Below are positions 1 to 8,190 of a DNA stretch of 64,000 bases, in pieces (positions within the stretch are counted from its first letter, which is position 1; each line of letters opens with the position of its first letter). This stretch comes from Dawidia cretensis (GTDB lineage: Bacteria; Bacteroidota; Bacteroidia; Cytophagales; Cyclobacteriaceae). The position numbers and the translations under genes are program-made. The notes under the pieces are model-generated. The model was given only the letters and a program-made list of their open reading frames with translations. It did no database searches and had not been told where the DNA came from. The stretch spans positions 62,001 through 126,000 of the forward strand of contig NZ_JAHESE010000011.1 of the NCBI RefSeq assembly GCF_018598175.1. The letters run 5' to 3'.

Positions 1-657
1 AAGCTGAAGAACGGCGATGGGATCATTTCCGATAAGATCATTAAAATCCCCAGCAAGCGCGGACCGGATGCGTTGCGCCTGTTGCTCGACGACTACGAGG
101 CGAACAGCCAGGATGGTGAATACTACCACGACTACTTCCTGCGCGTGGGCCGCAACCACTTCTACACGTTGTTGAAGCCGCTGGGCGACCTGACAAGTGT
201 CGTGCCTACCGACTACATCGACTGGGGAGAAGATCATAACTTTATTCTGCATACCGCTGTGGGCGAGTGCGCGGCGATTATGATCGACCTGGTGGCCACC
301 CTTTTCTTCGAATCCGACGAGAAGCTGGAATGGGCCGAGAAGGCATTCCGCCAACAACATTACGCCGATGCTATTTACCATGGTTACAGTGCGTATATTA
401 ATACCGCAAAGGCAATGCTGCTGACGCGTGATATCAAGCCCAGCACGCAGATTCAGGTGATCAATGATTTCCAGAAGCACTTTGTCGATACGCAGGCGTT
501 TTCGCTCCCGGAGAGCTTTAAAGACGTGGTATTGCGCATCAACAAAAACGAGCCGACGGCAGCCTTCGCCACCGAATACCTGGAAGCCTCTGCGAAGTTC
601 CTGGGGGAAGCAAGGGTGTACCGCGAAGCGACAGATAAAGAAGTAGTAGAGAAATAA
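1..657 (+). CDS. Sulfite/nitrite reductase-like protein, C-terminal part with HEPN-like region (5' end outside window)
   Basis: The frame is open from base 1, so only the last 218 residues are visible. The first part (IPSKRGPDALRLLLDDYE, then a stretch rich in YYHDYF and FYTLLKPLGDLT) resembles the C-terminal region of siroheme-dependent sulfite/nitrite reductases as found in Bacteroidota. From about visible residue 100 the sequence becomes helical (LEWAEKAFRQQHYADAIYHGYSAYINTAKAMLL), which looks like the HEPN helical module often fused to these reductases. The enzyme would reduce sulfite to sulfide, or nitrite to ammonia, in the cytoplasm using siroheme and a 4Fe-4S cluster; the catalytic cysteines lie upstream and cannot be checked. 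Two siroheme biosynthesis genes follow in the same direction, 12 bases downstream, which supports the call. The role of the HEPN part is unknown. Confidence 0.7.
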   Translation, partial: KLKNGDGIISDKIIKIPSKRGPDALRLLLDDYEANSQDGEYYHDYFLRVGRNHFYTLLKPLGDLTSVVPTDYIDWGEDHNFILHTAVGECAAIMIDLVATLFFESDEKLEWAEKAFRQQHYADAIYHGYSAYINTAKAMLLTRDIKPSTQIQVINDFQKHFVDTQAFSLPESFKDVVLRINKNEPTAAFATEYLEASAKFLGEARVYREATDKEVVEK

Positions 658-669
658 CGTGTCCGATCG

Positions 670-1452
670 ATGGTCATGAAAAATAGAAGCGCGCAGAAAG
701 ACCCCCGGTTGACGCTGGTAGGGGCAGGTCCGGGTGATCCGGAGCTGATCACCCTCAAGGCCATCAAGGCCTTGCAGGCGGCAGACGTGGTGTTATACGA
801 CGCGCTGGTGTCACAGCAGATCCTGGAGCTCATTCCGGCCGGTGTGCCTGCCTTCTCGGTGGGCAAACGTGCGGGCGAGCATTCGTACAAACAAGAGGAG
901 ATCAACGAGCTGATCGTGGAGTTTGCCTTTCAGTACGGCCACGTAGTACGCCTGAAAGGCGGCGACCCGTTTGTCTTCGGTCGTGGCTCGGAAGAGATCG
1001 ACTTTGCCGAATCGCAAGGCCTGCCGACGGCGGTGGTACCGGGCATCAGCAGTGCCCTGGCAGTACCCGCCAGTTTGCATATACCGGTTACAGCCCGGGG
1101 CTATAGCGAAAGCGTGTGGGTCGTTACCGCCACCACCCGTACAGGGGCATTGTCGGGCGACATCGCCCTGGCGGCGCAGTCGACGGCGACGGTGGTTATT
1201 CTGATGGGGCTGGGCCGGTTGACGGAGATCATGACGCAGTTTGAAGCGCAAGGCAAAGGAAACTTGCCGGTGGCGGTGATCCAGAACGGTACCCTGCCGC
1301 AGCAACAAAGTGTGATCGGCACAGTAGCATCCATTGCCACGCAGGCGGCGGACGCCGGCATCGGTGCACCGGCTATCATTATTGTCGGCGAGGTTGTACG
1401 GTATGCGCGCGCGCTGGAGCACGTAGTTATAGCCACTAAATCCATGGCCTGA
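670..1452 (+). CDS. cobA: Uroporphyrinogen-III C-methyltransferase (SUMT)
   Basis: 260 residues, the usual length of a stand-alone SUMT. It methylates uroporphyrinogen III twice with S-adenosylmethionine to give precorrin-2, the first committed step to siroheme. Visible family motifs are the N-terminal SAM-binding loop LVGAGPGDPELITLKA (residues 16-31), the VLYDALV segment, and the GGDPFVFGRG motif near residue 97, followed by a VPGISSALAVPA segment. An ATG at 676 is an alternative start two codons downstream. The gene sits between the sulfite/nitrite reductase end (12 bases upstream) and the precorrin-2 dehydrogenase (28 bases downstream), so the three probably form one siroheme/assimilation operon. 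Confidence 0.95.
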   Translation: MVMKNRSAQKDPRLTLVGAGPGDPELITLKAIKALQAADVVLYDALVSQQILELIPAGVPAFSVGKRAGEHSYKQEEINELIVEFAFQYGHVVRLKGGDPFVFGRGSEEIDFAESQGLPTAVVPGISSALAVPASLHIPVTARGYSESVWVVTATTRTGALSGDIALAAQSTATVVILMGLGRLTEIMTQFEAQGKGNLPVAVIQNGTLPQQQSVIGTVASIATQAADAGIGAPAIIIVGEVVRYARALEHVVIATKSMA

Positions 1453-1480
1453 CGGCCTTCACGTTAAACCGTTTTTCCCG

Positions 1481-2080
1481 ATGGAACGCAACAATCTTTT
1501 CCCGGTATTCCTGAAGCTAGAAATGCTCGACATGCTGATCGTCGGTGGTGGCCACGTGGGCCTCGAGAAGCTGACGGCGGTATTGAAGAACAGCCCCGCG
1601 GCCAGGGTCACCCTCGTAGCACGGCATGTGCAGCAGGCGGTGCTTGACCTGGCAAAGGATCATCCGGGCGTAAAGATTGAAGAGCGCAACTTTAAGCTAT
1701 GGGATCTGTGGGATAAAGACCTCGTGATCCTGGCGACCGACAACCGGCAGTTGCACGAGACCATTCGTAAGTTTGCCCGCACGCGCAAACTGTTGATCAA
1801 CGTAGCCGACACACCGGATCTGTGCGATTTTTACTTAGGCTCTGTTGTGACGAAAGGAAATCTTAAGATCGGCGTGTCTACCAATGGAAAGTCGCCGACG
1901 ATCTCTAAACGCATTCGCGAGTACCTCGAAGAGGCCCTGCCCGACGATACCAACGATCTGCTCGACAACATGCAAAAGATCCGCGAGCAGCTGACGGGCG
2001 ATTTTAATCACAAAGTGAAAGTGTTGAACGAGATTACCACGACCTGGCTGGATAACAAGCAGGCGACGCCGGCGTCCTAG
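1481..2080 (+). CDS. Precorrin-2 dehydrogenase / sirohydrochlorin ferrochelatase (Met8/CysG-N type)
   Basis: 199 residues. It should oxidise precorrin-2 with NAD+ and insert Fe2+ to complete siroheme. The N-terminal Rossmann loop LIVGGGHVGLEK is visible at about residues 19-30. The central segment NVADTPDLCDFYLGSVVTKG carries the aspartate-containing region conserved in the Met8/CysG-N family, followed by GVSTNGKSPTISKRIREYLE, typical of the C-terminal helical part. There is no fused methyltransferase, consistent with cobA being a separate gene just upstream. It ends 6 bases before the convergent purU stop with no terminator hairpin visible between them. Confidence 0.9.
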   Translation: MERNNLFPVFLKLEMLDMLIVGGGHVGLEKLTAVLKNSPAARVTLVARHVQQAVLDLAKDHPGVKIEERNFKLWDLWDKDLVILATDNRQLHETIRKFARTRKLLINVADTPDLCDFYLGSVVTKGNLKIGVSTNGKSPTISKRIREYLEEALPDDTNDLLDNMQKIREQLTGDFNHKVKVLNEITTTWLDNKQATPAS

Positions 2081-2086
2081 CCTGCG

Positions 2087-2923
2087 TTATTCGAGGATGA
2101 TGGTCTTATTCCGATAAACAAACACACTGTCGTTAAACACGAGTTTTAACGAGCGCGCCAGCACGATCTTCTCTACATCGCGGCCGGCTTGCGTCATTTC
2201 CCACGCGCTGTGGCTATGGGCTACCGGTATAACGCTCTGGGCAATGATAGGCCCTTCGTCGAGGTTGTCGTTTACGAAGTGGGCGGTGGCGCCGATGATT
2301 TTTACCCCCCGGTCGTATGCCTGCTGGTACGGGTTTGCGCCGACAAAGGCGGGGAGGAACGAGTGGTGAATATTGATGATGCGGTGGGTAAAGCGCCCGA
2401 TGAAAGCCGGGGAGAGGATGCGCATATACTTGGCCAGTACCAGGAACTCGGGATTATACTGTTGTATGACTTCCAGCACCTCGGCTTCGTGTGCTGCGCG
2501 GTCTTTGCCTTCGGCCGGTATATAATGAAATGGCACGTCAAACTTGCGGGTCAGGTCTTCCAGGTTTTGGTGGTTGCTGATCACGCAGAGGATATTGGCG
2601 TTGAGCTCTTGAAAGGTATGGCGGATGAGCAGGTCGCTGAGGCAGTGGTGCTCTTTGGTGGCCAGAATGACGATGTCCCGTTTGCGCTGTGCCGTCAGTT
2701 TGATAAATGCATCTGCGGGAAGGATCTCCCGCAGTTGTTCCAGGAAGACGGTCTCTTCTACGATGCCCGAGAATTCGGTGCGCATAAAGAAGTGATTGTA
2801 AGTGCGCTCGACAAACTCGCCGTTGCCCAGGATGTTAAGCTGGTGGCGGTAGATCACCTGGGTGATGGCGTAAATCAATCCGGGGCGATCGGGGCAATGG
2901 ATGAGTAGTATTCCGGCGTCCAT
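2087..2923 (-). CDS. purU: Formyltetrahydrofolate deformylase
   Basis: 278 residues from the ATG at 2923 (MDAGILLIHCPDRPG), which fits the family; a longer reading frame upstream would overlap the methyltransferase gene and lacks similarity. PurU hydrolyses 10-formyl-THF to THF plus formate, supplying formate for purine synthesis. Visible parts are an N-terminal ACT regulatory domain (about residues 4-80, starting at the CPDRPGLI motif) and a C-terminal formyltransferase-fold domain with INIHHSFLPAF and GATAHFVNDNLDEGPII, which carry the family's Asn, His and Asp catalytic residues. It starts 5 bases after the stop of the upstream methyltransferase, so the two are probably co-transcribed. Confidence 0.95.
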   Translation of the reverse strand: MDAGILLIHCPDRPGLIYAITQVIYRHQLNILGNGEFVERTYNHFFMRTEFSGIVEETVFLEQLREILPADAFIKLTAQRKRDIVILATKEHHCLSDLLIRHTFQELNANILCVISNHQNLEDLTRKFDVPFHYIPAEGKDRAAHEAEVLEVIQQYNPEFLVLAKYMRILSPAFIGRFTHRIINIHHSFLPAFVGANPYQQAYDRGVKIIGATAHFVNDNLDEGPIIAQSVIPVAHSHSAWEMTQAGRDVEKIVLARSLKLVFNDSVFVYRNKTIILE

Positions 2924-2927
2924 AACG

Positions 2928-3698
2928 TTACGGCTTGAAACCTGTATAGATGATCTCTCCCGGCACCAGGCCATAGGCCTTTTGTTTCTCGCGGGAAAGG
3001 GTGTTCACAAAGTTGTCTTCGACGGCACGCAGGCCGGCACGCTCGATGCGGCGGGAATAGTCACGGCCGTATTTGCGAACGTGGTCATCCTGGCCAAACA
3101 GCCGCTCGCGCTCGCGCGGATCGGTGATCGTCGTATCTTCGATGGTCACGTCGCCCATGGGCGCAAACAACGGTACCTGCATGATGGAAAAGCCGCCGGG
3201 TTTCAGCACGCGGCAGATTTCGCGCATGGCCTGGATGTCGTCCTGCACGTGCTCCAGCACGTGGTTGCAGAGCACGGCATCAAAGGTATTTTCGGGAAAG
3301 GGAATGGCATGGATGTCCATTTTCACTTTGGCCAGCGGCGACTCGATGTCGCCGGTGATGTAGCGGTCGCCGTGCAGTTTTTCGAACCGGGGGATAAAAC
3401 AAGCCTCCGGGGCGATGTGCAGCACCCGGAGAGGGGCGGTGAAAAAGGTGGTTTTGTCTTGCAGGTACAGCCAGATAAGGCGGTGGCGCTCCAGCGACAG
3501 GCATTGCGGGCACAGGGCATTCGGGCGTGGCTTGATGCGGCCGTAGGGTAAAAACGTGCGGTAGGAGGTGTTGCAAACCGGGCAGGTGACAGCGGAACCG
3601 CGGTAGAACAGGCCGACCACCTTCAGGCCAAAACCGCCGACCCGTTGCAAATACTTGCGGGGAACGAAGCGGATTAGCCAGGAAATAACTTTTTTCAT
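2928..3698 (-). CDS. Class I SAM-dependent methyltransferase with N-terminal zinc-ribbon-like cysteines
   Basis: 256 residues. The N-terminal third has two CxxC pairs (CPVC near residue 39 and CPQC near 63) that look like a small zinc ribbon. The rest is a Methyltransf_11-type domain: VLHIAPE as motif I, then an NTFDAVLCNHVLEHVQDD segment typical of this family, and a LKPGGFSIMQVPLF strand. The substrate cannot be deduced; similar proteins are annotated only as methyltransferases in Bacteroidota. A TATCTTGC sequence on the minus strand 12-19 bases before the ATG resembles the -7 promoter element of this phylum. It is followed closely by purU. Confidence 0.8.
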   Translation of the reverse strand: MKKVISWLIRFVPRKYLQRVGGFGLKVVGLFYRGSAVTCPVCNTSYRTFLPYGRIKPRPNALCPQCLSLERHRLIWLYLQDKTTFFTAPLRVLHIAPEACFIPRFEKLHGDRYITGDIESPLAKVKMDIHAIPFPENTFDAVLCNHVLEHVQDDIQAMREICRVLKPGGFSIMQVPLFAPMGDVTIEDTTITDPRERERLFGQDDHVRKYGRDYSRRIERAGLRAVEDNFVNTLSREKQKAYGLVPGEIIYTGFKP

Positions 3699-3849
3699 GC
3701 GGCCGCAAGATAGGATAAGTCGGGAGCTGAATTTTTACGGGAACTAAAACTTTTTGGTGGGAAGCCCCATCTTTACAGCAGGATCGGGGCAAGCCCTTGC
3801 TGCAGGAACGCGGCAGGAGATCCCGCCACCTGAACCGGAACAAGACGAC

Positions 3850-4479
3850 ATGGCCGAAACTTTACCAGCGATTGCCACCATGCATACTGACGACCTGATA
3901 GTCCGGGCGCGACAAGGAGATCAGCATGCCCAAGGCAAGCTGGTGCAACTGTGGTATAAACGCATCTATAACTTTTGCTACAAATTCTTCCTGGACCACG
4001 ACCTGGCCATGGAGGTTTCGCAGAAGACGTTTATCTCCATGTGTAAGAACCTGGCCGGATTGCAAGACATTGCCCGCTTTAAATCCTGGCTGTACAAGAT
4101 TGCCGTGAACTACTGTCGCGAGGAGGCACGGCGCAACAAGGGCAACCGGTCGCTCTCGTTTGATGTGGTCTGGAATCGCGAGGCCGAAGATTCGCCCGTA
4201 TGGGAGTCGACGATGCAGCGGTTTGCGAACCCGGAGAGCCAATACCGCCACGCCGAGCTGTCGGACATTTTGCAGCAAGCGTTGTGCGAGCTGAGCGAGG
4301 AGCAGCGCGAGGTGGTGATCATGAAGGAATATGAAGGATTAAAATTCCGGGAGATCGCCGAGGTGCTCAATATTTCAGAGAACACGGTGAAATCGCGGAT
4401 GTACTATGGATTGGATGGATTGAAGAAGATCCTGGAGCGGAAAAAAATTACAAAAGACACGATTGGCTATGAGCTATAA
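3850..4479 (+). CDS. ECF-type RNA polymerase sigma factor
   Basis: 209 residues from the ATG at 3850; an upstream TTG (3754) would add 32 residues without family character, and ATG 3880 is a further option. Sigma region 2 is visible (LVQLWYKRIYNFCYKFFLDHDLAMEV... ending in FKSWLYKIAVNYCREEARR) and region 4 ends the protein with a helix-turn-helix (LSEEQREVVIMKEYEGLKFREIAEVLNISENTVKSRM). It would direct RNA polymerase to a small regulon. The stop overlaps the start of the next gene (ATGAGCTATAA), which encodes a membrane protein with an anti-sigma-like N-terminus, a classic sigma/anti-sigma arrangement. Confidence 0.9.
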   Translation: MAETLPAIATMHTDDLIVRARQGDQHAQGKLVQLWYKRIYNFCYKFFLDHDLAMEVSQKTFISMCKNLAGLQDIARFKSWLYKIAVNYCREEARRNKGNRSLSFDVVWNREAEDSPVWESTMQRFANPESQYRHAELSDILQQALCELSEEQREVVIMKEYEGLKFREIAEVLNISENTVKSRMYYGLDGLKKILERKKITKDTIGYEL

Positions 4480-5350
4480 ACCCGATCAGCATGCCTGGAT
4501 GGCATACCTCTACGACGAGCTGGAGGCTGCAGAGAAAGCTCGCATGGACGAATATATCCGGACGAACCCCGAGGCCCGCCAGGAACTGGATAACTACCGG
4601 CACCTGCGTCAACTGATGGGTACCGTGGAAGATAAGGAAGTAATTGCACCGCCCATTGTGTTGGGCGACAGTGCGCCACGCATCGTGTGGAATACACCGG
4701 CGTTGCGCGTGGTGGCCGGCATTGCGGCCTCGGTGCTTATTCTCATGCTGGCGGGACGGCTGACGGGCCTGCAAGCCGGCTTTTCGGGCAACGAGTTCCG
4801 CATCAGCTTTGGGACACCGGCGTCGGCCCCGGCCGTTGTACCTGCGCCTGCGGCAGCCGCACCGGCTCTTTCCGCCGGCGAAGTGCAGCAGATGATCGAT
4901 GCGTCGCTGACCCGGAATACGCAGACCCTGCAGGCCAGCTGGCAGGAGAACCAGCACGCATTGGATGCCTCCATTCGCCGCAGCCTGGCGAGCAACTCGG
5001 GTCGGATTAACGACCTGGTGAAAGAAGCGTCCACGGCTTCGCAGCAGCAAGTCCAGGATTTTATTGCCCAGGTGCAAACCGAGAACCAGCGCGTCGTCAA
5101 AGATTATTTCCAGCTTTCGGCCACGCAGCAAAAAGACTATATCGAAAACCTGTTGGTAGACTTTTCAAAATACCTGCAACAGCAGCGCTCCAGCGACCTG
5201 CAAGTGGTGCAAAGCCGCCTCTATGCGTTGGAGCAGAATACGGGTGTCTTCCAGCAAGAAACCGAGCAGATACTGTCCAGCATCATCACCTCGGTGGGCG
5301 GTCCGAATGGTCAGGGCAACCCGGCGGTAGCGGTGCAAACAAAATATTAA
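4469..5350 (+). CDS. Membrane-bound anti-sigma-factor-like protein
   Basis: 293 residues from the ATG at 4469, overlapping the sigma gene by 11 bases. The first ~55 residues are charged and helical (HAWMAYLYDELEAAEKARMD) and resemble the anti-sigma domain that binds ECF sigma factors, but the Cys/His zinc ligands of the ZAS type are absent. One membrane segment follows (about residues 75-95, VVAGIAASVLILMLAG), then an Ala/Pro linker and a long Gln-rich coiled-coil region (about 135-285) that should lie in the periplasm. Function as the partner of the upstream sigma factor is inferred from position and topology; no direct homologue is recognised. Confidence 0.65.
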   Translation: MSYKPDQHAWMAYLYDELEAAEKARMDEYIRTNPEARQELDNYRHLRQLMGTVEDKEVIAPPIVLGDSAPRIVWNTPALRVVAGIAASVLILMLAGRLTGLQAGFSGNEFRISFGTPASAPAVVPAPAAAAPALSAGEVQQMIDASLTRNTQTLQASWQENQHALDASIRRSLASNSGRINDLVKEASTASQQQVQDFIAQVQTENQRVVKDYFQLSATQQKDYIENLLVDFSKYLQQQRSSDLQVVQSRLYALEQNTGVFQQETEQILSSIITSVGGPNGQGNPAVAVQTKY

Positions 5351-5378
5351 ACGAACGACTACTACGAATATCCGAAGC

Positions 5379-6638
5379 ATGATCATGAAGTCACAACCTC
5401 TCAACCGTACACGTTCTTCCTGGTTTTTCCACGGCCGCATGGCCTGTACAGTCCTGGCGCTCGTATTGGGTATTGCCAGCGTTTCGGCACAAAAGGAAAA
5501 GATATCTCACGCAGGCGATGTGAAGCCTATGGATGAGAGCCAGCTGCGTCGCGAAGTGGAATTGGCCCAGAATATCCTGGCCACGCTCATCAAACAGCAG
5601 TTTGATGAACGGACCTATGTGCCGCTGGAGATGTCGGTAAGCTATCAATCGGGATACGGCCTTACGTTTTCCATGCCGTCGAGCTACCTGTTGCCCATCG
5701 TGCTGATGGGGGGTGGGGGCAATGGGATTTATTCCGAGCCGGCAATGACCGTGCGGTCACGCAACTATGCCACCACCAGCGTGCCGGCGCTGACAGAGAC
5801 GACAACCCGCGATCCGAGAGAGGTGGTGAAGCTGGAGGATGCGAAGACGCGCCAGCGCCGTTCCGACCTGGACAGTGCCCGGGAGGCCTATACGCAACGC
5901 ATTATCGATGCAGCCAGGATCTTTATGGCGGATTTTAGCGACATTTTTACGCAGCTGCCTGCTTCAGAAAAGATCATTGTAACCAACCAGGGCAACCAGC
6001 CACGCACGTTGGCGGGGCAATACTTTGGGGCTCAGCCGGTGGCTTATGTATCGGTGGAAGCCACGAAGAGTGATATGGTATCACACAAACAGGGTAAAGG
6101 CACGCGCCAGCAAGCGTTGGATAAAATTAAGGTGATCAATGCTGAAGTGGTGCGCACCGTTGAGCCCGACCTGGAGCTGCTTTCAAGCATTTTTACCCGG
6201 TTGTACCGTGTGGACCTGGCCAAGACTTATTTTGTTGAACAGCAGGTATATTTCGACCGGCTGCGGGACTTTGGCGTGGTGTACTACATGCAAACGCTGA
6301 GTACCACCCAACGCAGCTATACCAGCTTTGACGTGCCCACCCTGGGGCTGGAAGATGTGGACCTACCGACCCGCAACAAAAAAGTAGCGGAGCTATACCC
6401 ACGTTTTGAGGAGGAGCTGAAAGAAAATATTTTAGAATATGGACGAACCGTGAAAGCATTGGGCAATGACGAGTCGTTAATTTTTAAGGTAAACATCACT
6501 CCATGTCCTGATTGCGGTATACCCGCATCCCTGGAAGTGTCGATTAAGGGTAGTGTTTTAAAAGAATATCAGGCGGGCAAGATTACAAAAGATGCAGCTT
6601 TGGGGAAATTCATACTGAAAAAAGGAAGCATTCAGTAA
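5379..6638 (+). CDS. Secreted protein of unknown function in the sigma/anti-sigma operon
   Basis: 419 residues. The N-terminus carries a signal peptide (hydrophobic MACTVLALVLGIASVSAQ, cleavage likely after VSAQ). The mature part is soluble with no clear domain; a CPDCG motif near residue 379 is the only cysteine cluster. A glycine-rich patch (LMGGGGNG) lies near residue 110. It starts 28 bases after the anti-sigma-like gene and reads in the same direction, so it is probably part of that operon and might act in the envelope as a sensor or as the regulon's effector. The function is unknown. Confidence 0.6.
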   Translation: MIMKSQPLNRTRSSWFFHGRMACTVLALVLGIASVSAQKEKISHAGDVKPMDESQLRREVELAQNILATLIKQQFDERTYVPLEMSVSYQSGYGLTFSMPSSYLLPIVLMGGGGNGIYSEPAMTVRSRNYATTSVPALTETTTRDPREVVKLEDAKTRQRRSDLDSAREAYTQRIIDAARIFMADFSDIFTQLPASEKIIVTNQGNQPRTLAGQYFGAQPVAYVSVEATKSDMVSHKQGKGTRQQALDKIKVINAEVVRTVEPDLELLSSIFTRLYRVDLAKTYFVEQQVYFDRLRDFGVVYYMQTLSTTQRSYTSFDVPTLGLEDVDLPTRNKKVAELYPRFEEELKENILEYGRTVKALGNDESLIFKVNITPCPDCGIPASLEVSIKGSVLKEYQAGKITKDAALGKFILKKGSIQ

Positions 6639-6829
6639 CATAACCAACCGTTTTTAACGTTTTCTCTCCATCGGGCTTCGGTTCACGGACTATCCAACGT
6701 AACCGCCGTCTCGCGCTGGGACTCTGCACGGAATTGACTAACTTTCGTCCGTCGCAGTAAAGGTATCCAGTTGCAGCAAAAGACCGTTATTGTTTGTTAC
6801 GTAGTTGTAATAACCGTCGCTAGAGATCC
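6639..6829. other. Intergenic gap before the efflux operon
   Basis: 191 bases with no open frame of interest. No terminator hairpin with a T-run is visible. The promoter for the efflux genes presumably lies here but I cannot identify a convincing -7 element. Confidence 0.4.
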
Positions 6830-8167
6830 ATGAACAAAAAACTATTGATCGTCGGAGGTATAGTTACCGCCGTCGTATTGGCCGCAGGTTTCTTTTTTTT
6901 CCGCAAGTCGAGCCAACGCGGTGCCGATGTCATCGTGAATGTCAAACAAGGCACCTTCCGCATCGAGATCGAAACGACCGGCGAGCTCGAAGCCAAGAAC
7001 TCTGTCAAGATTTTAGGCCCCACCCGTCTGCGGGATTTTAACATCTGGAACATTACCGTACAGGATATTATTGAAGAAGGCACCGTGCTGAAGAAAGGCG
7101 ACTGGGTAGCCACGCTGGACCGCTCGGAGTTTCAAAAGCGTTATGGGGAAAAGCAGATCGAGCTGGAGAAGGCCAACTCACAATATGTGCAACAGCAACT
7201 GGATACAGCGCTTTCCCTGCAACAGGCCCGCGACGAGCTCGTCAACTTGCGGTACGACCGCGAAGAGCGGCAGATCGTGCTGAATCAATCCAAGTACGAG
7301 CCGCCGGCTACTATCAAGCAGAACGAGATCGGCCTGGACAAGGCCGAGCGGGCGTATATACAGGCCCAGGAGAACTATAAAATCAAACGGCAGCAGAGCG
7401 TGGAAAAGATGCGGCAGATGGGCGCCGAGATGCGCAAGCTGCAAAATGAATTCAGCGACATGATGACCATGATGCAGGCTTTCGAAGTTATTGCTCCGGA
7501 AGATGGTATGGTGATCTATGAGAAGGGATGGGATGGCAAGCCGATTCGTGCCGGCTCGCAGATCAATATGTGGGAGCCGTCGGTGGCGAAACTGCCCGAC
7601 CTCACGACGATGATGTCGAAGACGTATGTTAACGAAGTAGACGTACGGAAGGTGAAGGCGGGTCAGTCGGTAGAGATTGGGTTGGATGCGTATCCGGATA
7701 AAAGACTGAAGGGTACCGTAATGCGTGTTGCCAACGTGGGCGAGCAGCGTCCGAATTCCGATGCACGGGTCTTTGAAGTAAGCGTGGAGATCAGCGGCAC
7801 GGACCCGGCGTTGCGGCCGGCGATGACCACGAGCAATCGCATCGTCGCCCACGTACTGGACAGTGTATTGTATATACCGCTGGAATGCCTGCATAGCCAG
7901 GCCGATACGATCACGTTTGTTTTTACCCGCGACGGTATGCGTACTATCAAGCAGGAGGTCATGATCGGTGCGACAAACTCCAACGACGCCGTGGTGCTCG
8001 CCGGACTTCCGCGCAATGCCCCCGTGTTTCTGTCGGTGCCTACCGGTATGGAAGACGAGTCGATCTTGCTGTTGAAGGAAATGGAAGGCAAGCGCCGTCG
8101 GAATCCAGGCACCCTGGATCGTCGACAAGCGGGTGTACCGTCTGAAGCGCCGAGCGGTCGTCAGTAA
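6830..8167 (+). CDS. Efflux periplasmic adaptor (HlyD/MacA family membrane fusion protein)
   Basis: 445 residues. An N-terminal membrane anchor (LLIVGGIVTAVVLAAGFFFF, residues 4-23) is followed by a biotinyl-lipoyl-like half motif (GELEAKNSVKI), a long coiled-coil hairpin (about residues 100-215, rich in Q, E and K), the second lipoyl half (FEVIAPEDGMVIYEKGWDG), and beta-barrel and membrane-proximal domains. It should bridge the inner-membrane FtsX-like permease and the TolC channel encoded directly downstream. The C-terminus is charged and Arg-rich. The export substrate is unknown. Confidence 0.88.
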   Translation: MNKKLLIVGGIVTAVVLAAGFFFFRKSSQRGADVIVNVKQGTFRIEIETTGELEAKNSVKILGPTRLRDFNIWNITVQDIIEEGTVLKKGDWVATLDRSEFQKRYGEKQIELEKANSQYVQQQLDTALSLQQARDELVNLRYDREERQIVLNQSKYEPPATIKQNEIGLDKAERAYIQAQENYKIKRQQSVEKMRQMGAEMRKLQNEFSDMMTMMQAFEVIAPEDGMVIYEKGWDGKPIRAGSQINMWEPSVAKLPDLTTMMSKTYVNEVDVRKVKAGQSVEIGLDAYPDKRLKGTVMRVANVGEQRPNSDARVFEVSVEISGTDPALRPAMTTSNRIVAHVLDSVLYIPLECLHSQADTITFVFTRDGMRTIKQEVMIGATNSNDAVVLAGLPRNAPVFLSVPTGMEDESILLLKEMEGKRRRNPGTLDRRQAGVPSEAPSGRQ

Positions 8168-8190
8168 TATAACCCTTAACCCCCTTGTGT

